From the NCBI RefSeq assembly GCF_003626575.1, contig NZ_RBDY01000038.1, positions 1-62,136 of the forward strand: DNA of 62,136 nt, given 5' to 3'. Positions 26,715 through 35,281 of the stretch are shown in pieces. Source of the DNA: Streptomyces radicis. GTDB taxonomy: Bacteria; Actinomycetota; Actinomycetes; Streptomycetales; Streptomycetaceae. The first letter of the stretch is position 1, and every line of letters begins with the position of its first letter. The translations under genes were made by a program, and so were the position numbers. The notes under the pieces were generated by a model. That model searched no databases and was not told the DNA's origin. It worked only from the letters and a program-made list of their open reading frames with translations.

Positions 26715-28111
26715 CGCCTGGCTCCTTCGCGCTGGTCGAACGGGTCGAGCTGGTCGTCGGCCGGGCACCGGCCGCGCGCTGGGTAACGCTCGGTGAAGTC
26801 GGCGACGGCGCGGCGCAGTTCGGCGCAGGCGGGGTCGCGGGCCAGCGCGCTCTCCGTGGCGGCGAGGCAGGCGTGGGCCGCGGTGGCGAGCGGCGGGTCG
26901 GCGGGGCCGAGTCGGGCGGCGCGCAGCCACAGGTCGGGGCGGGGCAACGGGCGCCCACCGGTGAGGGGTTCGGTGGCCTCCCACGCGGCGCGTGCGGCGT
27001 CGGGGTGATCGAGCAGGGTGGTGGCGACGGCAAGCGGGACGGTCCAGTCGTCGCCCTGCTGGGCGTCGATCATCCTCAACTCCAGCCAGCCACGCGGGCG
27101 TACGGGCGGGAAGAGGGTGGTCAGGTGGTAGTCGAGGTCGGCCAGGCGCGGGGGGCGTTCGCCGAACGGGCCGCGCAGCCACGAGCGGAACGTCCGCCCC
27201 GGGGGCGCGGCCCACGGCGCGGGCGGGGTGCGGCGGACGCAGAGCAGCTGGGCGTCCAGGGCGTAACGGGCCCAGTCCGCACGGGGGTTGCTCCCTTCGG
27301 GGGCGTCGCGCGCGTCGGCGGCGTCGAGGGCGTCGCCGGTGGCCTCGGCCGGGTCGGGCGGTCGGGTGCGGCCCGGGTCGATGCGGGCCCACAGCGCCTG
27401 CCGCGTCGACTTCCAGCCGGTCGGACGGCCGCGCCACAGCGGGGAGTTGGCGAACGCGGCGACCAGCACGGGGCCGAGGCGGTGGGCGAGGAGCCAGCGG
27501 TGGCGGTAGCCGGTGACGCCGTCGCTCTCGTCGCCCGCCTCCAGGCTGATCTGGACGGACGCGGTGGCGCGCATCATGACGCGGCCCGCGGGTCCGAAAC
27601 GGTCGAAGTAGCCCTCCATCGCGCGGTAGCGCGGGTGGTCGAGGGTGCGGGGCGGGGTGAGGCGGGGCTCGAGGCCGAGACCGACGGCGGCCAGGCCCGC
27701 GTCGGCGAGGGCGGCGCGCAGCTGGGCGATGTCGGCCGCGGCGGCCTTCGCGCAGTCGGCGAGGGTCGGGGAGGCGCTGCTGGCCAGCTCGATCTGGCCG
27801 CCGGGCTCGCGTGTGATGCGGCCGCCGCCGGGGAGGGCGCCCGGCTCGGCGAGGGGGGCGAGGGCGGCGTCGAGCACCCCGGGTGGTGGGAGCCGCCCGG
27901 GGTCGGCGGGGTCGCGGACCAGCCACTCGAGCTCGACGCCGGTGCGGCCAGGGGGGCCGGCGGTGAAGCACGCGGCCCGCAGGTACGCCTCGGCCTCGCG
28001 CTCGCCGAGGAGCGCCTGCCCGGCGCGCGCGCCCTCGTCCTCCGCCGGCGCGTCCCCCGGCGCGTTCGGTGTCTTGTGCGCCGCGGGTCCGAGGCCCGGT
28101 TGCCACGCCAT
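26711..28111 (-). CDS. egtA: Glutamate-cysteine ligase EgtA
   Basis: ATP-dependent ligase (466 residues) of the GCS2 type that makes gamma-glutamylcysteine for EgtB. Family features are GVELEWLV near the N-terminus, GGRITREPGGQIELAS, RYRAMEGYF, and MMRATASVQISLEAG. The ATG at 28111 has GGAGGAGG about 9 bases upstream; an in-frame GTG at 28120 sits directly on that site and is unlikely. First gene of egtA-B-C-D. No egtE lies here; its C-S lyase step may be encoded elsewhere. Confidence 0.92.
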   Translation of the reverse strand: MAWQPGLGPAAHKTPNAPGDAPAEDEGARAGQALLGEREAEAYLRAACFTAGPPGRTGVELEWLVRDPADPGRLPPPGVLDAALAPLAEPGALPGGGRITREPGGQIELASSASPTLADCAKAAAADIAQLRAALADAGLAAVGLGLEPRLTPPRTLDHPRYRAMEGYFDRFGPAGRVMMRATASVQISLEAGDESDGVTGYRHRWLLAHRLGPVLVAAFANSPLWRGRPTGWKSTRQALWARIDPGRTRPPDPAEATGDALDAADARDAPEGSNPRADWARYALDAQLLCVRRTPPAPWAAPPGRTFRSWLRGPFGERPPRLADLDYHLTTLFPPVRPRGWLELRMIDAQQGDDWTVPLAVATTLLDHPDAARAAWEATEPLTGGRPLPRPDLWLRAARLGPADPPLATAAHACLAATESALARDPACAELRRAVADFTERYPARGRCPADDQLDPFDQREGARR

Positions 28112-28315
28112 GTCCGCCACCCTCCTCCGCTGTCTCCGCCGTCGCGCTCGCTCCGACCAGCGACACCGAGAGAGGAAGAATCTCCCGGTATGTCGGATTC
28201 ACGCTACGGCGGAAGAGCGTGCCCCGCGCAGCGACGGGGGGCCAGCCGGGTGGCGGCGGACGTGGCGGAGGAGGGGGCGGCGGAGGAGAGGGAGGGGGCG
28301 CCGCCTCAGGCTGCC

Positions 28316-29533
28316 TCAGGCCGCCGCGGGCGCCTCCTTCGGCGCAGCGGCGGACAGGCGCCGCACGGCCAGCTCCGCGTAGAGCGCCGCCCCGTCGGGC
28401 AGCACCGCCTCGTCGAACGCGGCCAGCGGCGAGTGGTTGGCCGGGGCGGCCTCGGGGTCGGCGCCCGCCGGGGTGGCCCCCAGGAAGATCATCGCGCCGG
28501 GCACGGCGTCGATGACCCGCGAGAAGTCCTCCGAGCCGAGGATCGGGTTCTCCATGGGCGCGTAGCGCTCCTCGCCGTGCACCTCGCGCACGGTCCCCGC
28601 GGCGAAGGCGGTCTCGGCCGGGTCGTTGACCGTGACGGGGTACTGCTCGAAGAACGTCGCGTCCGCCGTCAGCCCGTGCCCCGCCGCGATGCCCTCGCAC
28701 AGCGCGACCGTTCCCTCGCGCAGCCGGGCGCGCGCCTCGTCGGAGAAGCTGCGGACGGTGGCGCGGAACGTCGCGCTGTCGGGAATGATGTTCGACTGCG
28801 TGCCCGCGTGGAACGTCCCGACGGTCAGAATCACCGGGTCGAACACGTCGAAGCTCCGCGATATCCACGTCTGGAGCGCGGTCACCATCTCGCACGCCGC
28901 CGGGATCGGGTCCTTCGCGCGGTGCGGGGCCGAGCCGTGGCCGCCCGCGCCGTTGACCGTGACCTCGAGGACGTTGGACGCCGCCATCGCCGGGCCGCCG
29001 CGCGCCGTGAAGACGCCCGACTCCCAGGTGTGCGACATCACATGGAGCGCGTACGCCGCCACCGGGCGCTCCCCGGTCGCGTCGAGCAACCCCTCCGCGA
29101 TCATGTGCCCCGCCCCGTCGAAGCCCTCCTCGCCCGGCTGGAACATGAACAGGACGTTCCCCGCGAGCCGGTCCCGGTGCGCGGAGAGCAGGCGGGCGGC
29201 CCCTGTGAGCATCGTCGTGTGCAGGTCATGGCCGCACGCGTGCATGCGGTCGGCCTCGGCGGCGAACGGCAGGCCCGTGCGCTCGGTGACCGGCAGCGCG
29301 TCCATGTCGCCGCGCAGCAGCACGGTCGGCCCGGGGCGCGCGCCGCGCAGCACGGCGGTGACGGAGGTCAGGCCCGCCCCTGTGCCGATCTCCAACGGCA
29401 GCCCGTCGAGCGCGGCGAGCACGGCCTCCTGGGTGCGTGGCAGGTCGAGGCCCACCTCGGGGATGGCGTGCAGCGCGCGGCGGAGCTGGACGAGGTCGTC
29501 GGTCATGGCGCGGGCGTCGTCGGCGAGGTGCAT
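28316..29533 (-). CDS. M20-family metallo-amidohydrolase
   Basis: Zinc or cobalt aminoacylase/carboxypeptidase of the M20D (hippurate hydrolase/AmiA) type, 405 residues. Metal-site motifs are HACGHDLHTTML, a FMFQPGEEGFDGAGHMI catalytic glutamate region, and NPILGSEDF near the end. It probably hydrolyses N-acyl amino acids in the cytosol; the true substrate is unknown. It lies between egtA and a cell-wall gene and is not obviously part of either pathway. Confidence 0.88.
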   Translation of the reverse strand: MHLADDARAMTDDLVQLRRALHAIPEVGLDLPRTQEAVLAALDGLPLEIGTGAGLTSVTAVLRGARPGPTVLLRGDMDALPVTERTGLPFAAEADRMHACGHDLHTTMLTGAARLLSAHRDRLAGNVLFMFQPGEEGFDGAGHMIAEGLLDATGERPVAAYALHVMSHTWESGVFTARGGPAMAASNVLEVTVNGAGGHGSAPHRAKDPIPAACEMVTALQTWISRSFDVFDPVILTVGTFHAGTQSNIIPDSATFRATVRSFSDEARARLREGTVALCEGIAAGHGLTADATFFEQYPVTVNDPAETAFAAGTVREVHGEERYAPMENPILGSEDFSRVIDAVPGAMIFLGATPAGADPEAAPANHSPLAAFDEAVLPDGAALYAELAVRRLSAAAPKEAPAAA

Positions 29534-29590
29534 GGTCGGGTCCTTCCAACATGCGGCGGTGCGAGGGGGGTTGAGCGGGCGTGCGGGGGA

Positions 29591-31048
29591 TCAGGGGCGC
29601 GGGGTGCGGGGCGGGAGGAGGGGGTCGGCGATGACCGGGGTGAGGATGGTGGCGTTGCCCGCGGGCTCGGTGCTCGACTTGCCCGCGCTGTCGCTGACGC
29701 GGATGAGCAGCGCGACCAGCAGCCAGTTGGCGACGGTCGACGAGCCGCCCTGCGCGAGGAACGGCAGCGCCTTGCCGGTGAGCGGGATCAGCCCGGTGAC
29801 GCCGCCCGAGACGATGAACACCTGAAGCGCGACCACCGCGGACAGGCCCATCGCCATCAGCTTGCCGAACGGGTCGGTGACCGACAGGGCGGCGCTGATG
29901 CCGCGCTGGATCAGCAGCGCGTAGAGGAGGAGGACGAGCGTCACGCCGACCAGGCCGAGCTCCTCGCCCACCGTGGCCAGGATGAAGTCGCTGCGGCCCG
30001 CGAAGCCGATCAGGTACGAGTGGCCCTCGCCCAGGCCCGTTCCCGTGAGGTCGCCCGCGCCGAAGCTGAAGAGCGCCTGCGCCGACTGGTCCGATATCAG
30101 CCCCGGCGGGCGCTCGCCCTCGGGCAGGAAGATCGCCATCGGGTCGAGCCACGCCTGGACACGACCCTTCACATGCGGCTGCGTCGCGGCGACGACCACG
30201 GTGCCGAGGGCGGCCATCAGGCCGCCGAGCACGACCCAGCTGGTGCGCTCGGTGGCGACGTAGAGCATGAGGACGAAGACCCCGAAGAAGATCAACGACG
30301 TGCCCAGGTCGCGCTCGTAGAAGAGGACGACCAGGCTGACCGCCCAGACGAGCAGCACGGGTCCCGCGTTGCGCCCGCGGGGCAGGGCGAGGCCGAGGAA
30401 GCGGCGGCCGACGAGGGCGAGGGCGTCGCGGTTCGCCATGAGGTAGCTGGCGAAGAAGATCACGATCATGACCTTGACGAACTCGCCGGGCTGGACGGAC
30501 AGCGGCCCCACGGTGATCCACCGCTTCGCGCCGAACTGGTCCGCGCCGAAGAACGCCGGGGCCATCAGCAGCAGCATCGCGACGGCCATGCCGAGATAGG
30601 TGTACCGCTGGAGCACGCGGTGGTGGCGCAGCACGACCAGCGTGGCGATCAGCAGCCCGACGCCGACGACCGTCCAGATGACCTGGTCGGGGGCGGCGGG
30701 CGCGGACTGGTAGTTGTCCGGCGGGTACTGCTGGGCGTAGGCGTGGTCGAGGCGGTCGAGCAGGACCAGGCCGATCCCGGAGAGCAGCACGGTGACCGGC
30801 AGGATCAACGGGTCGGCGTACCGCGCGAACCGGCGCACGGCCAGGTGCGCGGCGATGGCGAGCGCGCCCAGGCCCGCGGTGTGGGCGAGCAGGCCGGTCG
30901 GCAGCTCCTCCTCCATGGCGAGGTTCGCGGCCGAGTGCCCGAACGCGACGATGGCGATCGCGAAGACGATCAGGGCCAGCTCGGTGTTGCGGCGGTGGGC
31001 GACCCAACGCCGGACGGCGCCGTCGCGGCCTTCCTCGCGCTTGGCCAT
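29591..31048 (-). CDS. FtsW/RodA/SpoVE-family SEDS glycosyltransferase
   Basis: Multi-spanning membrane protein (485 residues, about ten helices) of the SEDS family that polymerises lipid II into glycan. Typical segments are WITVGPLSVQPGEFVKVMIVIFFA, YERDLGTSLIFFGVFV, and IGFAGRSDFILATVGEELGLVG. SEDS proteins act with a class B PBP; no such partner is adjacent. The ATG at 31048 begins a short basic cytoplasmic tail (MAKREEGRDG). The region upstream is taken up by a tandem repeat and the hrdD promoter. Confidence 0.88.
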   Translation of the reverse strand: MAKREEGRDGAVRRWVAHRRNTELALIVFAIAIVAFGHSAANLAMEEELPTGLLAHTAGLGALAIAAHLAVRRFARYADPLILPVTVLLSGIGLVLLDRLDHAYAQQYPPDNYQSAPAAPDQVIWTVVGVGLLIATLVVLRHHRVLQRYTYLGMAVAMLLLMAPAFFGADQFGAKRWITVGPLSVQPGEFVKVMIVIFFASYLMANRDALALVGRRFLGLALPRGRNAGPVLLVWAVSLVVLFYERDLGTSLIFFGVFVLMLYVATERTSWVVLGGLMAALGTVVVAATQPHVKGRVQAWLDPMAIFLPEGERPPGLISDQSAQALFSFGAGDLTGTGLGEGHSYLIGFAGRSDFILATVGEELGLVGVTLVLLLYALLIQRGISAALSVTDPFGKLMAMGLSAVVALQVFIVSGGVTGLIPLTGKALPFLAQGGSSTVANWLLVALLIRVSDSAGKSSTEPAGNATILTPVIADPLLPPRTPRP

Positions 31049-31395
31049 GAGGTCCCGCCCCCTGTCCCGTCCTCGCCCCCGTCCCCGGCGCCCCCGGGGC
31101 TCCCCAGCCGACGGGGCAGGCGCTGACGGGAAACCTACAGGCGGCGGGGCGGGCCCACCAGAGCACCGCGGTCGCATGGGGGGCAGGGCGTTGGGTACCC
31201 GGACGTAACCGGGGGAACGGGGGGAACGGGGAGAACCGGCGGAACCGGGGGAAGCGGAAACAACGGGAAGCAACTAACCGCGCGATTCGTTCGTCTTCAG
31301 GGATGTGGGGACATGCGGGGAGAGGCCGGGGGAGAGACAGCGGGAGCGGTGCGGCGGGGCAGGATACTGCACCGGGGAAAAAAGATGCACCGCTT
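31049..31395. other. Upstream region between ftsW-like gene and hrdD
   Basis: About 350 bases of non-coding sequence with the divergent promoters. It contains the 9-base tandem repeats listed separately. No open frame here resembles a gene. Confidence 0.5.
31211..31260. repeat. 9-base tandem repeat, about 5.5 copies
   Basis: Units GGGGGAACG, GGGGGAACG, GGGAGAACC, GGCGGAACC, GGGGGAAGC and a partial copy lie end to end. They sit in the non-coding space between two divergent genes. They may be replication-slippage products. Confidence 0.75.
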
Positions 31396-31422
31396 GGGAA
31401 TTCTGTCCGGATTCCCGTCGTT
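31396..31422 (+). promoter_or_regulatory. SigR-type promoter of hrdD
   Basis: GGGAAT (31396-31401), 18 bases, then GTT (31420-31422) match the SigR consensus GGAAT-N18-GTT. It is 78 bases before the hrdD start. hrdD of S. coelicolor is a known member of the thiol-oxidative-stress (SigR) regulon. Confidence 0.8.
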
Positions 31423-31499
31423 GATTCGTTACGGACGCGGGAAACCAAGGGGGCACCCCGCTCCGATCCGTTCTGATCACTTCGCAAGGGAGAGCACGT

Positions 31500-32513
31500 A
31501 TGGCAACCCGTGCCGTCGCCCGGCGTCCGGACACCGATGACAGTGTCGAAGCGACGGGCAGTGTCCGTTCCAGCGTGGGCAGCGATGCCACGGAGCGCGA
31601 CCTGGTCGGGATGTATCTCGACGAGATAGCCCGGACCCCGCTGCTCGACGCGGCGAAAGAGGTCGAGCTGTCTCTCGCGATCGAGGCGGGGCTGTACGCG
31701 GAGCGCCTTCTGCGGGGCGAGGAGGAGCCGGCCGCCGGTGGCGCGGCGGCCACGGCGACCCGCGAGGAGCTCGAGGCGCTCGCGGCCGCGGGTGAGCGCG
31801 CGAAGGACGCGTTCATCCGCGCGAACCTCAGGCTCGTCGTCGCCGTCGCCCGGCGCTATCCGCGCAGCGGCCTGCCGCTGCTCGACCTGATCCAGGAGGG
31901 CAACGCCGGCCTGGTCAGGGCCGTGGAGAAGTTCGACTACAGCAAGGGATTCAAGTTCTCGACGTATGCGACGTGGTGGATCCGCCAGGCCATCACGCGG
32001 TCCATCGCGGACCAGTCGCGGACCATCAGGCTGCCCGTCCACCTGGTCGAGGAGCTGGGCCGGATCCGGCGCGTGCAGCGGGAGTTCAACCGTGAGCACG
32101 GCCGCGAGCCCGAGCCCGGGGAGATCGCGGGCGAGCTGGCCACGACGCCCGAGCGCATCCAGGACGTCCTGGACTGGGCGCGCGACCCGGTCTCGCTGAA
32201 CATGCCGGTGGACGACGAGGGCGAGACCCAGTTCGGTGACCTGCTCGAGGACACCTCGGCGGCGTCGCCCGAGCAGTCGGTCATGGTGATGATGCGGCGC
32301 GAGGGTCTGGAGGACCTCATCGGCCGCCTCGACGACCGCACCGCGGCCATCATCAGGGCGCGGTACGGCATCGAGGACGGCAGGGAGCGCACGCTGACCG
32401 AGGTGGGCAAGCAGCACGGGCTCACCAGGGAGCGGATCCGGCAGATCGAGAAGCACGCGCTGCTCGAGCTCAAGCGCATGGCGAACGACTCGGGCTTCGA
32501 CGCCGCCGCCTGA
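31500..32513 (+). CDS. hrdD: RNA polymerase sigma factor HrdD
   Basis: Group 2 sigma-70 factor of 337 residues. Region 1.2 is DLVGMYLDEIARTPLL, region 2 includes NLRLVVAVARRY..LDLIQEGNAGLVRAVEKFDYSKG with KFSTYATWWIRQAI, and region 4 ends with the HTH LTEVGKQHGLTRERIRQIE. Length and N-terminus MATRAVARR match HrdD of other streptomycetes. GGGAG lies 8 bases before the ATG. In model species HrdD is dispensable and stress-induced; the SigR-type promoter fits. A strong terminator follows. Confidence 0.93.
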   Translation: MATRAVARRPDTDDSVEATGSVRSSVGSDATERDLVGMYLDEIARTPLLDAAKEVELSLAIEAGLYAERLLRGEEEPAAGGAAATATREELEALAAAGERAKDAFIRANLRLVVAVARRYPRSGLPLLDLIQEGNAGLVRAVEKFDYSKGFKFSTYATWWIRQAITRSIADQSRTIRLPVHLVEELGRIRRVQREFNREHGREPEPGEIAGELATTPERIQDVLDWARDPVSLNMPVDDEGETQFGDLLEDTSAASPEQSVMVMMRREGLEDLIGRLDDRTAAIIRARYGIEDGRERTLTEVGKQHGLTRERIRQIEKHALLELKRMANDSGFDAAA

Positions 32514-32580
32514 TCCGACACGCGGTCGGACGCGTGGTCCGACGTGGGGTCGGATCCATGGAATCGGATCCATGGAAGCA

Positions 32581-32622
32581 GCGGCCGGGCCCGGCGCCGG
32601 TGAGGGCGCCGGGCCCGGCCGC
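32581..32622 (+). terminator. hrdD terminator
   Basis: An 18-bp perfect stem runs from 32581-32598 to 32605-32622 with a 6-base loop. Between it and the hrdD stop, TCGGATCCATGGAA is repeated in tandem. The rest of 32,514-32,823 holds only this and the tetR control region. Confidence 0.8.
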
Positions 32623-32753
32623 TTCCGCGTCTCGGGGGCCGGGCCAGGGGGCGCCCCGGAGGCAGCGCGCCCCCTGGCGCCGCCGATGTGACGCGGAACA
32701 CATCAGCACCCGAAATAACCGGGGAAGCTTTCTCCGTTTTGGAGAGTGTTCTC

Positions 32754-32776
32754 AACCGGGGACTCCATCCCCGGTT
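32754..32776. promoter_or_regulatory. Operator of the TetR/MFS pair
   Basis: AACCGGGGA (32754-32762) and its complement (32768-32776) flank five bases. The same half-site AACCGGGGA also occurs 36 bases upstream (32718). It lies about 50 bases before the TetR start, the typical position for autorepression. Confidence 0.65.
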
Positions 32777-32823
32777 GTTCACCGGAGCGCCGGGAGGCGT
32801 TCAGATCCCCGGGAGTGACGACC

Positions 32824-33471
32824 ATGGGTGCGACCTCGACGAGCAGGGGCCTGCGCGCGCGGACGCGCGCGGACGCCGTGCGCAATCGCGAGCGTATCCT
32901 CGCCGCGGCCCGGGAGGCCGTCGTCGACCAGGGGCCACACGTGCCCCTGGACGAAATCGCTCGACGCGCCGGCGTCGGGAATGCCACGCTGTACCGGCAC
33001 TTCCCCGACCGGGAGTCGCTGCTGTTCCACGTGCTCCTCTACGTGAACGAGCGCATCGTCGGGCGAGCTCAACAAACGCTGGAGACCGAGCATGACCCCT
33101 TCGAGGCCCTGAGGTCGATGATCCTGCACGCGGCCGAGGAGCGCGTCGGCGGCCTGTGCCCGATGCTGAGCTTCGGCCTCGACCACGAGGATCCGCGACT
33201 GCTGGCCAGCAGGGATCGCATGCAGAGGATCACGCAGCAGCTGATCGACCGGGCACACGCCTCGGGGCAGCTGCGGCGCGATGTCGGGGCGGGCGACCTG
33301 CTGGTCGCGGTGGCCCGGCTCACCCTCCCCGTTCCCGGGACCCATGGCAGCGACACGACCATGGCCCGCCGCCACCTCCAGATCTTCCTGGACGGCCTGC
33401 GGACCCCGCCGCGCAGCGAGCTTCCCGGCGCGGCGATCACGTTGGAAGACCTCAAGGAAGAGTTCTGCTGA
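32824..33471 (+). CDS. TetR-family regulator of the adjacent MFS exporter
   Basis: Repressor of 215 residues. The HTH is LDEIARRAGVGNATLYRHFPDRESLL at about 41-66, preceded by RNRERILAAAREAVVDQ. The C-terminal ligand-binding half is helical and variable. The ATG at 32824 follows GGGAGTG; the frame is open further upstream but that part runs through the operator. The exporter gene starts 148 bases downstream in the same direction, so a substrate-responsive repressor is likely. Confidence 0.85.
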   Translation: MGATSTSRGLRARTRADAVRNRERILAAAREAVVDQGPHVPLDEIARRAGVGNATLYRHFPDRESLLFHVLLYVNERIVGRAQQTLETEHDPFEALRSMILHAAEERVGGLCPMLSFGLDHEDPRLLASRDRMQRITQQLIDRAHASGQLRRDVGAGDLLVAVARLTLPVPGTHGSDTTMARRHLQIFLDGLRTPPRSELPGAAITLEDLKEEFC

Positions 33472-33619
33472 CGACGCCCTGAACACCACCCGACGTCCGA
33501 CCGGACCCTCGGCGCGGACAGGACCGCGACGCTGAGTTTCCCCCGGGCGCCGAGTCCTCCCTTCGAGACGTTCTCGCCCATCCTTTTTGCACCAATCGTC
33601 ACGTGAGGTAGCTGCTTCC

Positions 33620-35146
33620 ATGCCACCAGAAACCGCCGTGAGCAAAGCTCACAGCGCTCTCGACCCCTCGCGCTGGAAGGCGTTGATCTTCATCGCCCTG
33701 GCGCAGCTCATGGTGGTGCTCGACGCCACCATCGTGAATATCGCCATGCCATCGGCCCAGAGCGACCTGGGCATATCCGACGGCAACCGGCAGTGGATCA
33801 TCACCGCCTACGCCCTGGCCTTCGGTGGTCTGCTGCTGTTCGGCGGACGCATCTCCGACCTGTGGGGGCGGCGCCGGGCCTTCATCATCGGCCTGATCGG
33901 CTTCGCGCTCGCCTCCGCGCTGGGTGGCGCCGCGCAGAACGAAGCCATGCTGTACGCCTCCCGCGCCCTCCAGGGTGTGTTCGGCGCGCTGCTGGCACCC
34001 GCCGCGCTGTCGCTGCTGACCGTGCTGTTCACGGACGCCAAGGAGCGGGCCAAGGCGTTCGGCGTCTTCGGCGCCATCGCCGGTGCCGGTGCCGCGGTCG
34101 GCCTGCTGCTCGGCGGCGCGCTGACCGACTACCTGGACTGGCGCTGGACGTTCTTCGTCAACATCCCCTTCGCCGCCGTGGCCGCCCTGGGCGCGGTGCT
34201 GGTGATCCGGGAGCCGAACACCACCAGGGACGGCTCGTCCCTCGACATCCCCGGCGTGGTGCTCGGCTCGCTCGGCCTGGTCGCCCTGGTCTACGGGTTC
34301 GCCCGCGCCGAGCACGAGGACTGGACCGAGGTCGGCACGGTCGCCATGTTCGTCTCGGCCGTCGTGCTGCTCGCGCTGTTCGTGATCGTGGAGGCCCGGG
34401 TGAAGTCCCCGCTGCTGCCGCTGCGGGTGCTGACCGACAGGAACCGAGGCGGCTCCTACGCCGCCCTGGGCCTCGCGAGCATCGCCATGTTCGGTGTGTT
34501 CCTGTTCGTGACCTACTACCTCCAGATCGTGCGCGACTACTCACCGGTCAGGACCGGTATCGCATTCCTGCCGATGGTGGCGGGCATGATCATCGGCTCG
34601 ACGCAGATCGGCGCCCGCCTGGTGACCCGGGTGGCCCCGCGGAACCTGATGGTCCCCGGCTTCCTGACCGCCGCCCTGGGCATGCTGGTGCTCACCCGGA
34701 TGAACCTGGACAGCTCCTACACCAGCGTCCTCATGCCGTCGATGGTGCTGCTCGGCCTGGGGCTCGGCACGGCGTTCATGCCCGCGATGAGCCTGGCCAC
34801 CGAGAACGTCCGGCCGTCGGACGCGGGCGTGGCCTCGGCCATGGTGAACGTGTCGCAGCAGGTCGGCGGCGCCATCGGCACCGCACTGCTGAACACCATC
34901 GCGGCCAGCGCGACCACCGCGTACTTCACCGACCACATCGCCGGGGCCACCGATGAGCAGACCCTGACGTTCGAGTCGATGGTGCACGGCTACACGGCCG
35001 CCGTCTGGTGGGGCTTCTTCATCCTGCTCGGCTCGGCCGTGATCTCCGCCGTCCTCATCAACCGCAAGGGCGGCGGCCACGCCCAGGTCGCGGCCGGAGG
35101 CGAGGGCGCCGAGGCCGACACGGTCGTCCCTGTGATGGCGCACTGA
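33620..35146 (+). CDS. MFS drug exporter, DHA2 (14-TM, EmrB/QacA type)
   Basis: Proton-driven efflux protein of 508 residues in the inner membrane. Motif A is GGRISDLWGRRRAFIIG and motif C is LAPAALSLLTVLF..GAIAGAGAAVGLLLGGAL. The N-terminus has the DHA2 signature LMVVLDATIVNIAMPSA. About 14 membrane segments can be counted. Substrate unknown; control by the neighbouring TetR is inferred from order. Confidence 0.9.
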   Translation: MPPETAVSKAHSALDPSRWKALIFIALAQLMVVLDATIVNIAMPSAQSDLGISDGNRQWIITAYALAFGGLLLFGGRISDLWGRRRAFIIGLIGFALASALGGAAQNEAMLYASRALQGVFGALLAPAALSLLTVLFTDAKERAKAFGVFGAIAGAGAAVGLLLGGALTDYLDWRWTFFVNIPFAAVAALGAVLVIREPNTTRDGSSLDIPGVVLGSLGLVALVYGFARAEHEDWTEVGTVAMFVSAVVLLALFVIVEARVKSPLLPLRVLTDRNRGGSYAALGLASIAMFGVFLFVTYYLQIVRDYSPVRTGIAFLPMVAGMIIGSTQIGARLVTRVAPRNLMVPGFLTAALGMLVLTRMNLDSSYTSVLMPSMVLLGLGLGTAFMPAMSLATENVRPSDAGVASAMVNVSQQVGGAIGTALLNTIAASATTAYFTDHIAGATDEQTLTFESMVHGYTAAVWWGFFILLGSAVISAVLINRKGGGHAQVAAGGEGAEADTVVPVMAH

Positions 35147-35165
35147 CGCGCCGACCGGCCCTCTC

Positions 35166-35200
35166 GAAGCGCCCGACCCCCTCGCGGGGCCGGGCGCTTC
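35166..35200. terminator. Bidirectional terminator between MFS and P1 peptidase
   Basis: GAAGCGCCCGACCCC (35166-35180) pairs with 35186-35200 with one mismatch around CTCGC. It separates two convergent genes and can serve both. Confidence 0.75.
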
Positions 35201-35281
35201 GCCGTCCGGGTTGCCGGGGGGACGGGGACGGCCACACGATGGAAGAGCCGGTGTCCCCGGACGCGCACGAACGCTCCGGGG

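Noticed and set aside
26873..31126. A 1417-codon open frame on the plus strand
   Set aside because: It runs antisense to egtA, the M20 gene and the ftsW-like gene, all with clear motifs. It is Arg/Gly/Glu-rich, as expected of GC-rich antisense frames.
29226..32573. A 1115-codon minus-strand frame across ftsW and hrdD
   Set aside because: It covers the hrdD gene antisense and shifts out of the SEDS frame. No domain is readable.
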